A DNA stretch of 64,000 nucleotides from Flavobacterium panacagri. Its GTDB lineage: Bacteria; Bacteroidota; Bacteroidia; Flavobacteriales; Flavobacteriaceae. The notes under the pieces are model-generated. The model had not been told where the DNA came from and did not search any database. It saw only the letters and a program-made list of their open reading frames with translations. This document shows positions 26,910 to 36,500 of this stretch, one piece after another (position 1 is the first letter of the stretch; every line of letters starts with the position of its first letter). Where the stretch lies: assembly GCF_030378165.1 (NCBI RefSeq), contig NZ_CP119766.1:4712001-4776000 (forward strand), read 5' to 3'. Made by a program: the position numbers and the translations under genes.

Positions 26910-28772
26910 TTACAACTTTTTAGTAATCAACGATTCGATATTAAATACTGCTTCTTGGATTAATTTTCCGGTTTGAGGCAGATCGTCGTAATCGTCTGTA
27001 TCTGGCGCTGTGTCAGGATCTGGTGAATGTCTCTGTTCTCCCGTTCTAAACATGATTCGCTCAAAACCATCTGTTGGCGCATAAAATATCTTTGTTGATT
27101 CTTTTCCATCGTTTACTTTTATAGTGTACTGACGGTTTTTAGCATCTAATTTAACTGTGATTGTATATGCTTTGTTTGCTTCGTATTTTGTAACCGAACT
27201 CAAACGCGCACCATTTTTCACCTTTAATTCTCCATCCGAATCAAAAATCAATCTTACAGAAGGCAAACCTTGTTTATTTTGGAATTCAATCTGTAATAAA
27301 CCGTGATTATTTTGCTCTGGTTTTACGGTGAAAACGGCTTCCATTTTTGAGGCAAATGGAATCACTCTTTCCGCACGGGAATAATCAAAATAATCCTGAT
27401 CTCTTAATGTCAGCCATTTTTTACCATCCGCTTTCTTTTCGATTTTGGTTGATGCCCATGAAAGATCGTAGGTATTCCATAACTTTAACTCTTGTCCGTC
27501 AGGAAGATTATTAAAAACATCATTCACATTTTCGGTTACCACCGAAGTTACTGGAACAGGAATCGATGCCACCCAAATATCCTCTTTATTCATACTGTAA
27601 CCTACCCAGATTTTTCCGTCTGGCGGAGTTCCGTTTTTTTCTGTAATTCCGCGAACGTATTGAGGGCCTGCTGATTTGTAGTTTCCGCCATAACGCATCG
27701 GACTTACTTCTCCGTGAACCAATAACAAATCTTTATAATTCAATCCATCATCACTTGTAGAAATCGCCAAAGGCCAACGGTATTCTGACGGATTATAAAG
27801 CGTCGCATAACGATTGTCTGATGTTTTTTGTCCCCAGATTTTAGCATTGCTGTTTACAAATCCCGGTGCTCTTAACGGCATATAATCCCAAGATTTTCCG
27901 CCGTCTCTGCTGATAGAAGTCAAAGCATGTTTCCATAAACCAACCACGTTTCCGTTTGGTAAATGATAATAACTAAACGCTTTATACGGTTTCTGTAACG
28001 GAATCAATTCATCGTCACGATCGGCTTCTTCAACCCATTGCTGTAAAACCAAAGGTTCTGATAAAATTTCTTCGCAGGCTTTTTTCAAACCTTTGTCTTT
28101 TGACGCTGTGTAAAATGGAAATTTCGACTTTGATTTGTCCCAGCTTTTATTATATCTGATGAAATAGATTTCGCCAAAACTACCGTCTTTTTTGATTTCA
28201 CGGATTACACGTCCAATTCCTTTTCCATCATTTGGGTCGTCTTTTTCATCCATAGCGATTCCGTAATACGCTAAAGCAAAAAGTCTATTGTCTTTTGAGG
28301 TATAAAAGCCCATTCTTTGGTGCATAATTGCATCCAGATTTTTGGCAACGCCTTCAACGCCTTCTTTTTTCCATCCGTCTGGAATTCTATAAATAGGAAA
28401 AATTACTTCTGGTTTTGTCCATGTTACGCCGTCTTTAGAAGTCATTAATAAAGTCTGGCTTGGTGGAATATGTTCGCCCGAGGGATCGCTTAAATAATGC
28501 AGATAAAAAGTATTGTTCCAATACGCCATCATCGGCTGGTGATTGTATGTCCATCCAAAACCATCTGCTTTTTCTGGATGTTCACGGCTTGCACGCATGA
28601 TTTGTGTGGCGTGAACTCCAACCGCTGGACTCAACTGTCCGTGATGGTAATCGATGTTTGAAAGTGTTTTACCAACATACCGCACAGTATCGTTCTGCGC
28701 ATTTACAGCCGTGCAAGCCAAAAGAATTGTAGCTGTAATGATGTTGGTTTTTATGTTTTGGAAAGTAATCAT
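26910..28772 (-). CDS. Large beta-propeller protein, sialidase-like, probable glycan-active enzyme
   Basis: 620 aa with signal peptide (ending AVNAQ). Residues about 30-420 form a propeller with Asp-box-like turns (MTSKDGVTWTKP, SRDGGKSWDYM, STSDDGLNYKD). Conserved-looking stretches include YNHQPMMAYWNNTFYLHYL, MRYGGNYKSAGPQYVRG and NMNKEDIWVASIPVP-type segments. A C-terminal jelly roll (about 440-600) resembles a laminin-G or concanavalin module (YDLSWASTKIEKK..., MFRTGEQR). I cannot place it in a CAZy family. Possibilities are an exo-acting enzyme on rhamnose-glucuronate or another RG side chain, since propeller folds occur in GH33, GH145 and some polysaccharide lyases. It lies between GH43 and GH78. 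No canonical sialidase arginine triad is recognised. Confidence 0.7.
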   Translation of the reverse strand: MITFQNIKTNIITATILLACTAVNAQNDTVRYVGKTLSNIDYHHGQLSPAVGVHATQIMRASREHPEKADGFGWTYNHQPMMAYWNNTFYLHYLSDPSGEHIPPSQTLLMTSKDGVTWTKPEVIFPIYRIPDGWKKEGVEGVAKNLDAIMHQRMGFYTSKDNRLFALAYYGIAMDEKDDPNDGKGIGRVIREIKKDGSFGEIYFIRYNKSWDKSKSKFPFYTASKDKGLKKACEEILSEPLVLQQWVEEADRDDELIPLQKPYKAFSYYHLPNGNVVGLWKHALTSISRDGGKSWDYMPLRAPGFVNSNAKIWGQKTSDNRYATLYNPSEYRWPLAISTSDDGLNYKDLLLVHGEVSPMRYGGNYKSAGPQYVRGITEKNGTPPDGKIWVGYSMNKEDIWVASIPVPVTSVVTENVNDVFNNLPDGQELKLWNTYDLSWASTKIEKKADGKKWLTLRDQDYFDYSRAERVIPFASKMEAVFTVKPEQNNHGLLQIEFQNKQGLPSVRLIFDSDGELKVKNGARLSSVTKYEANKAYTITVKLDAKNRQYTIKVNDGKESTKIFYAPTDGFERIMFRTGEQRHSPDPDTAPDTDDYDDLPQTGKLIQEAVFNIESLITKKL

Positions 28773-28787
28773 TTTATATTTTTTTGT

Positions 28788-28974
28788 TTCACGCAGATTC
28801 CGCAGATTTTAGCTGATTTTTTTATTTTATTTTCTCTAAAATAAAATCTGCTTGATCTGCTTAAATCATTTTAAATCTGCGTGAAATTTTTCTAACCATT
28901 TCTTTTATCTGCTTGATCTGCAAAATCTGCGGGAAAAAATTTTACTCTCGCAGATTTGGCAGATTTAGCTGATT
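28788..28974. repeat. Family B inverted repeats, two units
   Basis: Unit 1 (28788-28885) has arms TTCACGCAGATTCCGCAGAT and AATCTGCGTGAA. Unit 2 (28907-28973) has ATCTGCTTGATCTGC...CTGCGGG and CTCGCAGATTTGGCAGAT. They fill the 203-bp gap and end next to the GH43 stop codon. Confidence 0.88.
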
Positions 28975-28975
28975 T

Positions 28976-29893
28976 TTATTTTCTATCAATTAATCCTTTT
29001 AAAACGTCTGCAGAGATTGTTGTAATTGTTCCGTGTTTGTGTCCTTCTGGAAGGCTTATTTTGGAAGATACATCTTCAAAATGAACAAAATCTGGTGTGC
29101 TTAACGCTTTATAATTTTTTGAACCGTAATTATCATAATACAACAACCAATTTTTACCGACTTTCACTACTGTTGGTCCTTCCGATAGATATTCGGTTAA
29201 AGGTTTTGAAGGTTTTTCAAACGGCCCTAAAGGCGATTTTCCGAAAGCTACTTTTATGTTTCGCATGGGTCTTGTATTGTCTTTTAAAACCAAAACATAA
29301 TCTTTTTTGCTTTTTTTGACAATCACGCAGTCAATTACACTGAAACCTGGATCGTAATATAATTTTGTATCTGAAAACGTTTTGAAATCCTTAGTCGTTA
29401 CGTAATACATTCTGTGGTTGTTTTTCTCTTCTTCCACTCCTTTTGGAAATCGGAACGGAATTGTCGATGCCCAAATAACAATGTATTCTTTTTTTACATC
29501 GTCATAAAAGATTTCTGGAGCCCAGACGTTTACAACATCCGGTTCGTTTTTCATTACCGGAATGTATTGCTGTTCTGACCAATGAATCAAGTCTTTTGAA
29601 CTTGCGTAGCCGAAACCGTTTCCGCCTTTCCAATCGGTTGTCCAGACCATGTGATAGGTTCCGTCTGCTCCTTTTGTGATGGACGGATCACGCATGATTT
29701 TGCTGGCTCCGATTTCTGGCTTTAAAAATGAGCCTTCTAAACCTTTCCAATTGTAACCGTCTTCGCTGTAAGCTAAATACAAACCTTCTGTTGCGGGTTC
29801 TCTAAACGATGTAAAAAGATATAAATCTTTCTTTTTCTGCGAATAACTCACAGCAAAAAGCGAAAGGGTTAGTATGATGAATATTTTTTTCAT
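28976..29893 (-). CDS. GH43 arabinan/arabinoside hydrolase
   Basis: 305 aa starting at the ATG at 29893 (MKKIFIILTLSLFAVSYSQ, signal peptide); a longer frame begins inside a palindrome. Five-bladed beta-propeller of GH43: base D69 in KIMRDPSIT, pKa-modulating D188 in SVIDCVIV and acid E238 in YLSEGPTVV, with NVWAPEIFYD as a typical blade motif. GH43 enzymes act mainly on alpha-L-arabinofuranosyl, beta-D-xylosyl or beta-galactosyl bonds; here arabinan or arabinogalactan side chains of rhamnogalacturonan I are likely. It is a short single-domain member. It lies between a propeller gene and a 274-bp repeat-rich gap leading to GH28. Confidence 0.88.
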   Translation of the reverse strand: MKKIFIILTLSLFAVSYSQKKKDLYLFTSFREPATEGLYLAYSEDGYNWKGLEGSFLKPEIGASKIMRDPSITKGADGTYHMVWTTDWKGGNGFGYASSKDLIHWSEQQYIPVMKNEPDVVNVWAPEIFYDDVKKEYIVIWASTIPFRFPKGVEEEKNNHRMYYVTTKDFKTFSDTKLYYDPGFSVIDCVIVKKSKKDYVLVLKDNTRPMRNIKVAFGKSPLGPFEKPSKPLTEYLSEGPTVVKVGKNWLLYYDNYGSKNYKALSTPDFVHFEDVSSKISLPEGHKHGTITTISADVLKGLIDRK

Positions 29894-29907
29894 GTCTTGT
29901 TTTTTCT

Positions 29908-29934
29908 CCTGCAAGGTTTCCAAAACCTTGTAGG
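29908..29934. repeat. Family A palindrome (TTTCCAAAA core)
   Basis: Single copy CCTGCAAGGTTTCCAAAACC..., which creates the apparent extra N-terminal residues of the GH43 frame. Confidence 0.88.
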
Positions 29935-29979
29935 TATATTTTATGTTTAATCCAGAATCCTACTGATTGCAAAAAAGCC

Positions 29980-30075
29980 AGATCTTTCTCTCTAGCCCCG
30001 ATCGAAGTGGAAATCCTTGTAAACTGGGGTTCAGTTTACAAGATTGCAACGAAGAGCGGGACGATGTTTCCAAAA
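29980..30075 (+). repeat. Family G element, related to family F, possible structured RNA
   Basis: Plus strand: TAGCCCCGATCGAAGTGGAA, ATCC, stem TTGTAAACT/AGTTTACAA, GATTGCAACGAAGAGCGGGA. Compared with 8044-8139, the GAT-GAAG-GG-ATCCTT...AAGAT-CGAA-AGC pattern is shared while the central stem differs completely. Strand is a guess. It is followed by the variant palindrome at 30127-30153. Confidence 0.7.
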
Positions 30076-30126
30076 ATGCCTATTGTCTCTGCTTCTAATT
30101 CAACACCTGTTGCCAAATTATTAATA

Positions 30127-30153
30127 CCTAACAGGTTTTAAAAACCTGTTAGG
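30127..30153. repeat. Family A variant (CCTAACAGG) palindrome
   Basis: CCTAACAGGTTTT / AAAACCTGTTAGG, perfect over 13 bp each side, 15 nt from the GH28 stop codon. With the copy at 29908-29934 it brackets the family G element. Confidence 0.88.
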
Positions 30154-30167
30154 ATACGACTAAAGAA

Positions 30168-31736
30168 TTATTCTGTAATTGCTTTTTTATCTAAAGAAGC
30201 TCCTTTTTTTATTTTCGTTGTTACGTTATTTAAAACATTGTTTTTTAAGAAAATGTTTTTGGTGTCTTTTCCATCGGCTTCGATAAAAATATCGGTTGGA
30301 TTGAATGGAAAATTATTGTTGATCAACGCATTTGAAACGTTATCTAATTTGATAACTGGAACTCCTTTTATGGCTGTTGAAGATCCTACGTTGTCTAAAA
30401 TCACATTTTTTGAATCTGATATTTTGAAAGACGAACCAACAGTTGCATTTACTTTTACATCATGAAATTCAACATCTGTGGCTGTACTTAGGGTAAACCC
30501 TTCTTTCCCATCCATGTTGATGTTCGAGAAAGTGATGTTTTGAATGGGCATTTCAGTAATTCCAAGAATCTGTCCGGCTTTGTTTACGTTTGAAGCCGTA
30601 ATGTTACTCATGTGGATGTTTCTGAAAATCGGCGTTTTCTCGGTTACAGGTTCAACCTGCGTTCCTTTATCATAGAAAAGGCTCAAGACTATGGCTTCTT
30701 CTTTGATGTTTTTCATTACGATATTATCAACACGAATATCTTCTACTACACCACCTCTTCCACGAGCCGATTTGATACGGATTCCACGATCTGTTCCATC
30801 GAAAACACAATTTGAAATGGTAATTTTTTTGATTCCGCCTGACATCTCGCTTCCAATAACGACTCCGCCGTGACCGCTAAGCATTGTGCAGTTTGTAATG
30901 GTTACATTTTCTGTTGCTTTTCCGTATTTACGTCCGTCGCCGTCTCTTCCTGATTTGATGGTAATACAATCGTCTCCAACGCTGATATGGCAGTTTGAAA
31001 TACGAACATTGGTGCAAGAAGAAGGATTGATTCCGTCTGTATTTGGCGAATGCGGATTAAAAATTGAGATTCCGGTAACGGTTACATTATCACAGAATTC
31101 TGGGTTGATTGTCCAGAAAGGCGAATTTTGAAACGTAACACCTTCAATTAGAATGTTTTTGCAGTTGTATGCCTGAAAGAAAGAAGGTCGGAAAAATTTC
31201 TTGTCAACTGTCCTTTTATAATAAGGCTCTGTGTAAAGGCCTTTATTTTGCTCTTCCCACATGGTTTGGTATTTTGTCGGAGGAAGTGGTTCTTTGGCCG
31301 TTTCAATTCGGTATACCTCATTCCACCACGCTTTTCCTTGTCCGTCGATTACACCTCTTCCTGTGATGGTGATGTTTTCAACGTCTTTTGCATAAAATAA
31401 AGGCTGGAAACTTTTCATTACAATTCCTTCGTAACGCATTTCTACGTAAGGAAGAAAATCATCGAAATTTTCAGAAAATTTTAAAAGTGCTCCAGAATCT
31501 AAGTGGATTGTAATGTTGCTTTTTAATGTTAAAGCTCCGGTTAAATATTCCCCAGCAGGAAAAAAGATGGTTCCGCCACCATTTTTAGATGCTTTTTCGA
31601 TTGCATTCTGAATGGCTTGTGTGCACTTTATTCCTTTGTTGTTTCCGCCTTCTTTTAGAATGTTCAGCCAGCCGTCGTTTGCGAAAGCGGTATTTAATCC
31701 GGTTATGAAGCAGAGTATTATTAGTATGTTTTTCAT
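30168..31736 (-). CDS. GH28 polygalacturonase / exo-galacturonosidase-type enzyme
   Basis: 522 aa starting at the ATG at 31736 (MKNILIILCFITGLNTAFAN, signal peptide). A 26-residue upstream extension to 31814 is repeat-encoded. It is a right-handed parallel beta-helix with all four GH28 motifs: NTDGI (N232-D234), GDDCITIKSG (D255, D256), SGHGGVVIGSEMSGG (H289) and RGIRIKS (R320, K322). These enzymes invert and hydrolyse alpha-1,4-galacturonosyl bonds of homogalacturonan, or rhamnogalacturonan bonds in some subfamilies. The length and the insert before the helix core (about 135-185) resemble Bacteroidota exo-acting forms. Its neighbours GH140, PL1 and CE8 fit backbone and side-chain breakdown of pectin. 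Confidence 0.95.
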   Translation of the reverse strand: MKNILIILCFITGLNTAFANDGWLNILKEGGNNKGIKCTQAIQNAIEKASKNGGGTIFFPAGEYLTGALTLKSNITIHLDSGALLKFSENFDDFLPYVEMRYEGIVMKSFQPLFYAKDVENITITGRGVIDGQGKAWWNEVYRIETAKEPLPPTKYQTMWEEQNKGLYTEPYYKRTVDKKFFRPSFFQAYNCKNILIEGVTFQNSPFWTINPEFCDNVTVTGISIFNPHSPNTDGINPSSCTNVRISNCHISVGDDCITIKSGRDGDGRKYGKATENVTITNCTMLSGHGGVVIGSEMSGGIKKITISNCVFDGTDRGIRIKSARGRGGVVEDIRVDNIVMKNIKEEAIVLSLFYDKGTQVEPVTEKTPIFRNIHMSNITASNVNKAGQILGITEMPIQNITFSNINMDGKEGFTLSTATDVEFHDVKVNATVGSSFKISDSKNVILDNVGSSTAIKGVPVIKLDNVSNALINNNFPFNPTDIFIEADGKDTKNIFLKNNVLNNVTTKIKKGASLDKKAITE

Positions 31737-31750
31737 AGTTGTATTTTTTT

Positions 31751-31861
31751 CTCTCGCAGATTTGGGAGATTGTACAGATTTTTTACAGCCACTCCCAATA
31801 GCTCTCGGGATCATAGATTAAAATGATTTTTTAACTGCTTGATCTGCAAAATCTGCGAGAG
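31751..31861. repeat. Family B inverted repeat with a nested small palindrome
   Basis: Outer arms CTCTCGCAGATTT and AAATCTGCGAGAG. In the middle, TCCCAATAGCTCTCGGGA (31793-31810) is its own imperfect palindrome. The nested insert supplies part of the false N-terminal extension of GH28. Confidence 0.86.
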
Positions 31862-31875
31862 CTTTATATTCTCAT

Positions 31876-31962
31876 ATTTGCTAATCTTTCTCGATTCTCG
31901 AGTGTGATTGCTTCGCCAATTCGCTATAGCTCCTACCCTCGTTACTCGGAATGATAAGATTG
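31876..31962. repeat. Probable dispersed repeat fragment
   Basis: A stretch with short self-complementary pieces (CGATTCTCGAG, GATTGCTTCGCCAATTCGCTATAGC, CCCTCGTTACTCGGAATGA) that resembles the ends of repeats near 48424-48556 and 55839-55945. I cannot define its borders. Confidence 0.45.
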
Positions 31963-31975
31963 TGGTTACTGTATT

Positions 31976-32008
31976 AGACCTAAAAGGTTTTAAAAACCTG
32001 TTGGGTCT
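31976..32008. repeat. Family A variant palindrome (AGACCTAAAAGG)
   Basis: AGACCTAAAAGGTTTTAAAA pairs with AACCTGTTGGGTCT. It is similar to 8002-8034 and ends 8 nt from the GH140 stop codon. Confidence 0.8.
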
Positions 32009-32016
32009 CTTACTCC

Positions 32017-33420
32017 TTAATTAGAACGTAAAATCAAAACCCAGTCGTTACCGTCTTCTTTTTTACCTGATGGCTGGAATTCTTTAGCTCCTTTATTGTC
32101 AATAATTCCGATTTTTGTTTTTTGTCCGTTTCTTGGGTTAAACCAAGTTGCCGTAACTTTATCACCAGCAATTTTACCCAAGTTAACTTTGAATTTTCTT
32201 CCATTGTAAGTATAAATCAAAACGTACTTTTTACCTTTTATGGCTGGAATATAATCGTATTTCTGACCTTGGTTTGCAATTATCGATTGATCTGGAATTC
32301 CTTCTAAAAATGGTACTTCTTCCATTAATTTCTTAATATAAACCATTTGTTTTGCTCCAGGCGCATTAAGTGCTGATGTCCATAATTCTTTGTTTCCGTA
32401 TGCTGGTTTATCTCCTTTTCTGAACATCTGCATTACAGCATTGTGTCCGTATGTATAACCTGCGGCTCCTGAAAGTACAGACCAATATCCATAACGACGT
32501 ACATCATTAGCAGTCCATTTTGGCTGTAAAGTATCGTGTAAACCGTGTGGAATTCCTTCGTAAGATGGTTCACCGTCAAGCGTAGGTTTTGTAGGTTTTA
32601 ATTCGAAATCTCTTAAAACGAATTTGTAATTGTCTTCTTTGAAATTCGTTTTTATAGAATCCTGATCATATCTTCTGTGTCCTGATTGGAACATGTTGAA
32701 ATCTAACCATGGAGAATTATGGAAATTATCCGAAGAATCTGTTCTTCCAAAAGGATGAAAAGTAATTAACTGGTCTGGACAATTAATTTTTAAAGTACTA
32801 CCAATAATATTCCAGATACTTGTGAACTCATTACCATGAGTATCTCCTCCATTTAGCCAAACTACATTGGTTCTATCTTTATATCTGTTAACCAAAAATC
32901 TCATATATTTTTGAGCCTGTTCTTTACTTACTTTATTTCCCTTTGAAACATTGGTTCCCCAAACTGGAACCATTGCCACATAAATTCCGTTTTTCTCGGC
33001 TACATCTAAAGTGTAATCTACGTGATCCCAATAATCATATTCGTCTTTATTGTTGACGTTATTTCCAGGAGTGGTCAGCGGTTTTGAAATATCTTCGTTT
33101 ACCAAAGCTGGGGCACCATAAGCATTTACAGCATTAAGATTGTGTAAAACCATTACCTGAACAACGTTGAATCCTTTTTCTTTTCTGTCTTTAAAGTACT
33201 TCTCTATACCTTCTCTGTCTAATTTGCCAAATGCAAGCCAGCCTGTATCGCCAAGCCAGAAAAATGGCTTTTCATTTTCGGTAACAAAATAATGCTGGTT
33301 TTCAGATACTTTTATTGGAGGCAGAGAGGCTTTTGCTTCGGCAGATTGAGAAAATCCACTTTGTGCTATGAACATAAAGCTTATACAAAGAGCGAATAAA
33401 GATTTAATTTTCAGATTCAT
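32017..33420 (-). CDS. GH140 apiosidase-type enzyme (DUF4038 domain)
   Basis: 467 aa with signal peptide (ending SGFSQ). The catalytic domain is a TIM barrel of the DUF4038/GH140 group (about 35-385): NEKPFFWLGDTGWLAF, KGFNVVQVMVLHNLN and VVWLNGGDTHG (D193), then LDGEPSYEG (E284). In the characterised Bacteroides enzyme BT1012 I recall the catalytic pair as D187 and E284, which fits well. A C-terminal collagen-binding-like beta domain (about 390-467) follows. GH140 cleaves the bond attaching apiose-headed side chains A/B to the rhamnogalacturonan-II backbone, so this gene is the clearest pointer to that polymer. It lies next to GH28, as in known RG-II loci. Related DUF4038 proteins of other specificity exist. 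Confidence 0.85.
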   Translation of the reverse strand: MNLKIKSLFALCISFMFIAQSGFSQSAEAKASLPPIKVSENQHYFVTENEKPFFWLGDTGWLAFGKLDREGIEKYFKDRKEKGFNVVQVMVLHNLNAVNAYGAPALVNEDISKPLTTPGNNVNNKDEYDYWDHVDYTLDVAEKNGIYVAMVPVWGTNVSKGNKVSKEQAQKYMRFLVNRYKDRTNVVWLNGGDTHGNEFTSIWNIIGSTLKINCPDQLITFHPFGRTDSSDNFHNSPWLDFNMFQSGHRRYDQDSIKTNFKEDNYKFVLRDFELKPTKPTLDGEPSYEGIPHGLHDTLQPKWTANDVRRYGYWSVLSGAAGYTYGHNAVMQMFRKGDKPAYGNKELWTSALNAPGAKQMVYIKKLMEEVPFLEGIPDQSIIANQGQKYDYIPAIKGKKYVLIYTYNGRKFKVNLGKIAGDKVTATWFNPRNGQKTKIGIIDNKGAKEFQPSGKKEDGNDWVLILRSN

Positions 33421-33457
33421 TTTTTGTTGTTTTTGAATTTATTTTTCTTGGTTTGTT

Positions 33458-33573
33458 AGCCTCTAATTCACGAATTATTCTTTCTATAATCTTTGTGTTT
33501 TATTTCACGGAGATTTAATTTGTGTAATTAATCAGATTTAATTCTTCTCAAAATTAATTCGTCAATTCGCGGC
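33458..33573. repeat. Family B inverted repeat, GCCTCTAATTCACGAATT type
   Basis: Arms AGCCTCTAATTCACGAATTA and AATTAATTCGTCAATTCGCG pair imperfectly, with an AT-rich loop between. A diverged relative of the units at 22113-22248 and 26771-26900. It occupies most of the 164-bp gap. Confidence 0.8.
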
Positions 33574-33584
33574 TATTAAAACTT

Positions 33585-36500
33585 TTATTTTTTCACTACA
33601 AAAAGCACTCTTTCTTTTATTTCAGCTTGTGGAATCGTAACCTGCTTTCCTCCGCTGATATTGGCTTTCTTGGTTATATTTCCTGTTGAAGCATTGATTT
33701 CAAATACTTCAAAAGTTCCTTTTTCATTTAATAAGTCAAGCATAATATCTTGATTATTTTTCAGGTAGTAAAGATAGCTTTTTCCTTTATTTTCCAACTT
33801 CCACAGATTGTCTGAAAACATATTTCCGTCAACTAATTTCATTTCGCTTAAAGCGGCATAAAACTGAGGTAATTCTATTTTCGGAATGTTTGGCAATGAA
33901 GCTCCCGCCATTAAAGCCGGCCACCCGAATCTTGAAGAACCGTCTGTTGAATACAATATCACTTTTTCTGGATATTTTTCTCGGTATTCACGAACAGCGC
34001 GATACACTTGATTGTCGGTTTCTTTTCCGGTTTTTAGTTTTCTGGCGTGCTGTCTCGGTGCTAAATTAACGCCTCCTTGCGGTGCGTAAGCTGAACCGTC
34101 TTCTTTGTAATACCAGTAACGTATGTCGATTACATCAACGGTTTTAACTCTTTTGGTATCATTTAAAATAGCATCCTGAACGTCTTTTGTAGCGCTCAAA
34201 CCAATTAATCCTTTTTTGCCTGTTTCGTCTTTCCATTTTTGGGCTTGGTCTAACCAGAATTCCATAAAATGTAAAGGTCCTGTATATTCTGCACTTGTCA
34301 ACTGGATTACGTTGCTGTTTTCCTGAAAATTCTCAAATGATTTTCTAATAAAGCCTTCGTGTAATTTTCTTCTCTGTGCATTCGTAATATCATAAAACTG
34401 CTCCGCCATAAAAATGCGTTTGTCTCCCGCATAAGGCGGTGGCTCCGGAAATCCTGTGCTATTAATATTGTTTGCTGAACGCCAAGGTGAACTTGCCCAG
34501 TGCGCTCCAGCTTCTAAAATGTTATGTTGGAAATATTGCTGATTGATTAACAATTGTCCGTTTGGTTCTGCTAATGTTGCAAACTGAGCTAAACGGCTCC
34601 AGTACCAATCGTTGAATTTTGTTAAATCGTATTTACTTAAATGATCCCAAGCAAAATCTTTACCGCTTCTTGCAAAAGGCTGTTCGTAAAACGGAGGCCA
34701 AACATCGTCATCGACACGGCGAACTCGTTCGTGATCGTCCATTCTTCTTTCGTACCATAAACCGTAATGATGCTCTAAGGCAACGATATTGTTTTTAGTT
34801 AAATAATCTACCGTTTCCTGCACTTGATCCGTCAATCCGTTTCCTGTTCTTCCTGGAACAAAACGCGTTATGTGAGGTAATGATTTGTTTACAAAACCAT
34901 CTGTTAAATTTCCTCTCCACCAATCAACGTTAGTTTGTTTTCCTGCAATTACTTTTCCTTCAAAAGTTAACCAGCCATTTTCTGTTGTTACTTTTGAAGT
35001 TGATTTTTCTGTTTTATTTGGAACAACTTTTAAATCGTTAGCATTTTTTAAACCTTTACTATCTGTATTTATCGGATTTGCTTTTGAAGCTTCTGCAATC
35101 AATTCTTGTAAACTTTTTGCTGTCGTTGCTGAGTTTTTAGTCAATTCCTCAGCCACTTCTATACTCGGACTTGAAGAAGCTTCTGAACCTAAATCATAGA
35201 TAAAAGGCTGAACTGGAAGTTTTCCTAATCTGGCTTCTAGTTGTGTGTAGAATAAACTTCTTGGACTGATATGTTCGTTTACGTTTTTCCAATGTCCGTT
35301 TCCTCCAAATTGTCCCCAAACTCCAAAAGCCCAGTTTTGTGCTGTTGGCGGACTATAACATTCTACTTTTGATGCCGATGATTCCCATATTACAGAATTG
35401 GCTGCTGTCCATCCTGCTCCTCTTCCGCCTTGTTCTCTATTATTATAACTTAAGGGCTTTCCATCGATGTTTGCAATGTCAAATAAAACTCCGGTTGCCC
35501 AGCTTCCGATTGCGCCGCTGTTTTCGAATGGCAAATGTGATTCGCATTGTACGAAAGCATTTGGACCAGTTGTTCCGAATCCGCCAACGGCGAAATCATG
35601 ATATCCAAATTCTGAGTAACAGCGTTGGAATAAAGTCTGCTGCCCTTCAGTATAAAAAGTATGTCTTCTAAATGAAGCGATTTCAGAAATTGGTTCTGTC
35701 GCAATACAATCTTCAACCGTAATTTGCTGACTAGTTTTTAAAATCGTAACGGCTCCGCCTGCAAAATGTTTGAAATTAACTTGTTTTACCCAAGCATTTC
35801 TGGTATTTTCAATGCTGATAGCCTGCCATCTGTGTTCTTCATCTTTTAAGTTTGATGAATTATATGTTGATTTTATTAAAATATTTTCAATTCCAGTATT
35901 TTCAATTCTTCCCTCCCAAGAATAAACTGTTACTTTTGAAGCTCCGAAAACATCATCTAAAGACATTGTGATTGGAGCATTTACCGTTACTTCGTTTCCG
36001 TTTATTTTGGTCACGACACGATTCCAAGTTGTAGTCCAGTCGCCTTTTTTCCAGCCAATCCAAGAAGTTTCTCCGCCGAAATCCTGCATGTTTACTTCTT
36101 TAATGAAGTTATCCGTTAAAGGTTTGCTGATTTCGATTTCGTCGCCAACTTTTAATTTTGAAGTATTTTTTAATTGAATTTTCTGAGTTCCAAGTGGTGT
36201 GTAAGCATTCGCAAATTCAAATGAGTCTTTATACACTTTATCATTTTCACCCAAAATTCTAATTAAAGCTTCTCTTTCTAATCCGGTTCCTAAAAGTACG
36301 GTTCCATTTTCCGAATTGCCGCTTCCTCTTAAAACTACTCCTGATTTTCTGATATATAATGTTCCGCTGATTTTGAAAGTTCCTTTGTCCAACAAAACAG
36401 CTCCACGAAATCCAGATTTATCTGGTTTTAATGCACTGACATAATCAATTGCATTTTGGATTTTTTGTGTTGCATCTTCTTCTTGTTGAGAAACAAAAAT

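Noticed and set aside
31792..31812. Short inverted repeat as a tRNA or attachment site
   Set aside because: No cloverleaf, no CCA end and no adjacent integrase; it is a small palindrome nested inside a larger repeat.
34885..35671. Open frames of 100-114 codons on the plus strand opposite the beta-helix gene
   Set aside because: They lie antisense to a clear 1050-aa gene, lack domain features and signal peptides, and follow codon bias of the other strand.
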